From positions 1,450,626 through 1,514,625 of the forward strand of contig FLTS01000001.1 in assembly GCA_900078405.1 (NCBI GenBank): a DNA stretch of 64,000 nt, in the 5' to 3' direction. This DNA comes from an uncultured Stenotrophomonas sp. GTDB taxonomy: Bacteria; Pseudomonadota; Gammaproteobacteria; Xanthomonadales; Xanthomonadaceae. The notes under the pieces were generated by a model, which saw only the letters and a list, made by a program, of their open reading frames with translations, did not search any database and had not been told where the DNA came from. Both the position numbers and the translations under genes were made by a program. Below, in pieces: positions 62,082-64,000 of this stretch (position 1 is the stretch's first letter; every line of letters begins with the position of its first letter).

Positions 62082-64000
62082 ATGAATACTCCGGCCGTTC
62101 CCTCCGCGCCGCGTGTGTCGCGCCGGCGCCATCGCCCCGGCAAGCGCTGGCTGGTGGCTGCCGCCGTGCTGCTCGCGGCCCTCCTCGTGCTGCTGGCACT
62201 GTGGGACTGGAACTGGTTCAAGGGCCCGGTGGAACGCATGGTGCAGGCACGCACCGGACGCGCCCTGCACATCGGCAACCTCGACGTCGATCTCGGCCGC
62301 ACCAGCACCCTCCGCGCCGATCGCATCACCTTCGCCAATGCCGGCTGGGCGAAGCGACCGGACATGGCCCGCGCCGACCGGGTGGAGATCGACCTGCGCC
62401 TGTGGCCGCTGCTGCGCGGCAGCGTGCAGTTGCCGGAAATCCGCATCACCCGCCCCGACCTGCTGCTGCAGGCCGCCCCGCGACAGGGGGAGCCGGGCAA
62501 CTGGAATTTCCCCGGCGGCGGTGGCGGCCAGCCACTGCAGCTCAAGCGCCTGCGCATCGACGACGGCAAGCTGCAGTTCCTCGACGAGGCCGGCCGCACC
62601 GACGTCCGGCTCGACGTCCGCAGCGGCAAGGCGAAGCAGCCCGGCGCCGCGCCGCCCCTGCTGCTGGAAGGCGAGGGCCGCTGGCGCGGAGCCTCCTTCA
62701 CCGTGCGCGGCGGCACCGAGTCGCCGTTGCAACTAGCCGACAGCGAACATCCCTTCCGCCTCCATCTCGACGGCCATGCCGGCGCCACCCACGCCGTGGC
62801 CAGCGGCACGCTGACCAACCCGTTCCAGTTGCAGGTGTTCGACCTGCAGTTCCGCCTCAGCGGGCAGGACCTGGGCGATCTGTACCCGCTGATCGGCATC
62901 GCGATCCCTTCCTCGCCCCCCTATCGGCTCGACGGCCGGCTCAAGCGCGACCATGAAGTCTGGCGCTACGAAGGCTTCAGCGGGCAGGTGGGCGACAGCG
63001 ACCTGGCCGGCGACGTGCGCATCGACGTGGCCGGCGAACGCCCGCGCCTGACCGCCAATCTGGTGTCGCGCCGGCTGGATTTCGACGACCTTGCCGGCTT
63101 CGTCGGCGCCCAGTCCGGTACCGGCGGCGATGAAACCGCCAATGCCGAACAGAAGGCCAGGGCCACCACGCAGGCGGCCAGGCCCACGGTCCTGCCCGAC
63201 ACGCCGTATGACCTGGGCAAGCTGCGGGCGATGGATGCCGATGTGCGCTGGAAGGCCCACCGCATCAACTCACCGTCGCTGCCGCTGGACGACATGGACG
63301 CGCACCTGCTGCTCGACGACGGCCTGCTGCGGCTGGAGCCGCTGGACTTCGGCGTGGCCGGCGGCGACATCCGCAGCACCATCCGCATGGACGCGCGCCG
63401 GCCGCGCATCGCCACCGCGCTCGATGCCAGCGTGCGCGGCGTGCAGCTCGGCCAGTTGTTTCCCGATGCGAAACTGGCCGAACAGGCCTCCGGCGGCATC
63501 GGCGGGCAGGTACGGCTGTCGGGCACCGGCAACTCCATCGCCGCCATGCTCGGCGGCAGCAACGGCAACGTGGCCCTCGGCATGGGCCGCGGCCACGTCG
63601 GCAACCTGCTGATGGAACTGGCCGGGCTGGACGTGGCCGAATCGTTGAAGTTCCTGTTCACCGGCGACAAGCAGATCCCGCTGCGCTGCGCCTTCGCCGA
63701 TTTCGGCGTGCGCGACGGGCTGATGCAGGTGCAGTCGCTGGCCTTCGACACCACCGACACGCTGGTGGTCGGCGAGGGTGACGTCAGCCTCAAGCACGAG
63801 GAACTGGATTTACTGCTGCGGCCGCGGCCCAAGGACAAGAGCATCCTCGTCCTGCGCTCGCCGCTGCGCATTGGCGGCACCTTCAAGGATCCCTCGTTCC
63901 GCCCCGACTTCAAGGCGCTGGGCCTGCGCGGTGCGGTCGCCCTGACCCTGGGCAGCATCGCCCCGCCGGCGGCGCTGCTGGCCACCATCGAAACCGGCCC
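62082..64000 (+). CDS. AsmA-family protein, 3' end beyond the window
   Basis: AsmA-like proteins are inner-membrane anchored, largely periplasmic proteins implicated in lipid transfer to the outer membrane. The 639 codons in the window encode a basic N-terminus and one helix (WLVAAAVLLAALLVLLALWDWNWF). The AsmA opening follows (GPVERMVQARTGRALHIGNLDVDLG). The C-terminal AsmA_2 region includes LGMGRGHVGNLLMELAGLDVAESL and LRIGGTFKDPSFRPD. The frame is open to base 64000, so the protein is truncated only by the window edge. Confidence 0.9.
   Translation, partial: MNTPAVPSAPRVSRRRHRPGKRWLVAAAVLLAALLVLLALWDWNWFKGPVERMVQARTGRALHIGNLDVDLGRTSTLRADRITFANAGWAKRPDMARADRVEIDLRLWPLLRGSVQLPEIRITRPDLLLQAAPRQGEPGNWNFPGGGGGQPLQLKRLRIDDGKLQFLDEAGRTDVRLDVRSGKAKQPGAAPPLLLEGEGRWRGASFTVRGGTESPLQLADSEHPFRLHLDGHAGATHAVASGTLTNPFQLQVFDLQFRLSGQDLGDLYPLIGIAIPSSPPYRLDGRLKRDHEVWRYEGFSGQVGDSDLAGDVRIDVAGERPRLTANLVSRRLDFDDLAGFVGAQSGTGGDETANAEQKARATTQAARPTVLPDTPYDLGKLRAMDADVRWKAHRINSPSLPLDDMDAHLLLDDGLLRLEPLDFGVAGGDIRSTIRMDARRPRIATALDASVRGVQLGQLFPDAKLAEQASGGIGGQVRLSGTGNSIAAMLGGSNGNVALGMGRGHVGNLLMELAGLDVAESLKFLFTGDKQIPLRCAFADFGVRDGLMQVQSLAFDTTDTLVVGEGDVSLKHEELDLLLRPRPKDKSILVLRSPLRIGGTFKDPSFRPDFKALGLRGAVALTLGSIAPPAALLATIETG

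Overview
The window is a GC-rich stretch of a gammaproteobacterial chromosome and reads as core genome of a Xanthomonadaceae member (Stenotrophomonas / Pseudoxanthomonas / Lysobacter neighbourhood). The genus is not resolved. The assignment rests on protein sequences and on gene order: exbB-exbD-msbA-lpxK beside comEC, secG-tRNA-Leu-nuoA..N, trpB-x-trpA near accD-glmM, a SAM-I riboswitch ahead of metX, and GTAG-headed REP palindromes. I saw no prophage, insertion sequence or CRISPR array.

Layout. 1-6.4 kb (minus): lipid A kinase and flippase genes lpxK and msbA with exbB/exbD and comEC. 6.5-15.9 kb (minus): the translation/RNA operon tRNA-fMet, rimP, nusA, infB, rbfA, truB, rpsO, pnp, with a good promoter before the tRNA and another before rpsO, and terminators after the tRNA, rpsO and pnp. 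16-31 kb (minus): all fourteen complex I genes nuoA-N, preceded by tRNA-Leu(GAG), secG and tpiA. 32.6-35.9 kb (minus): an isopenicillin-N-synthase-like oxygenase, glmM and accD. 36-40.4 kb: ogt (plus), then trpB-lipoprotein-trpA (minus) with a divergent LysR gene. 40.5-52 kb: a very large hybrid histidine kinase (minus), a yceI-cytochrome b561-yceI operon, a glutaredoxin-like gene, L-serine dehydratase, a ClpP-fold periplasmic protein and a beta-propeller GGDEF protein. 52.2-55.8 kb (minus): methionine operon metX-metB-homoserine dehydrogenase under a SAM-I riboswitch. 55.8-64 kb (plus): M23 peptidase, a YtrA-type GntR/ABC transporter operon, prfC, a hemolysin III family gene and an AsmA-like gene cut by the right edge.

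Three genes expected to be intact are broken as written. exbD has a single in-frame amber codon. comEC is frameshifted at a 56-bp insertion flanked by 21-bp direct repeats. glmM carries an 83-bp diverged partial duplication containing a perfect 21-bp inverted repeat. Removing 56 bp and 83 bp restores comEC and glmM frames exactly. Because glmM is normally essential, assembly or strain-mixing error is a serious alternative to real mutation.

Five REP clusters of two sequence classes lie between genes. Four open reading frames take their TAG stop codon from the GTAG (or ATAG) end of a REP. No gene-free stretch exceeds 300 bases. The longest (about 250 bp before metX) is the riboswitch leader, and the other long gaps hold REPs, promoters or tRNA leaders.
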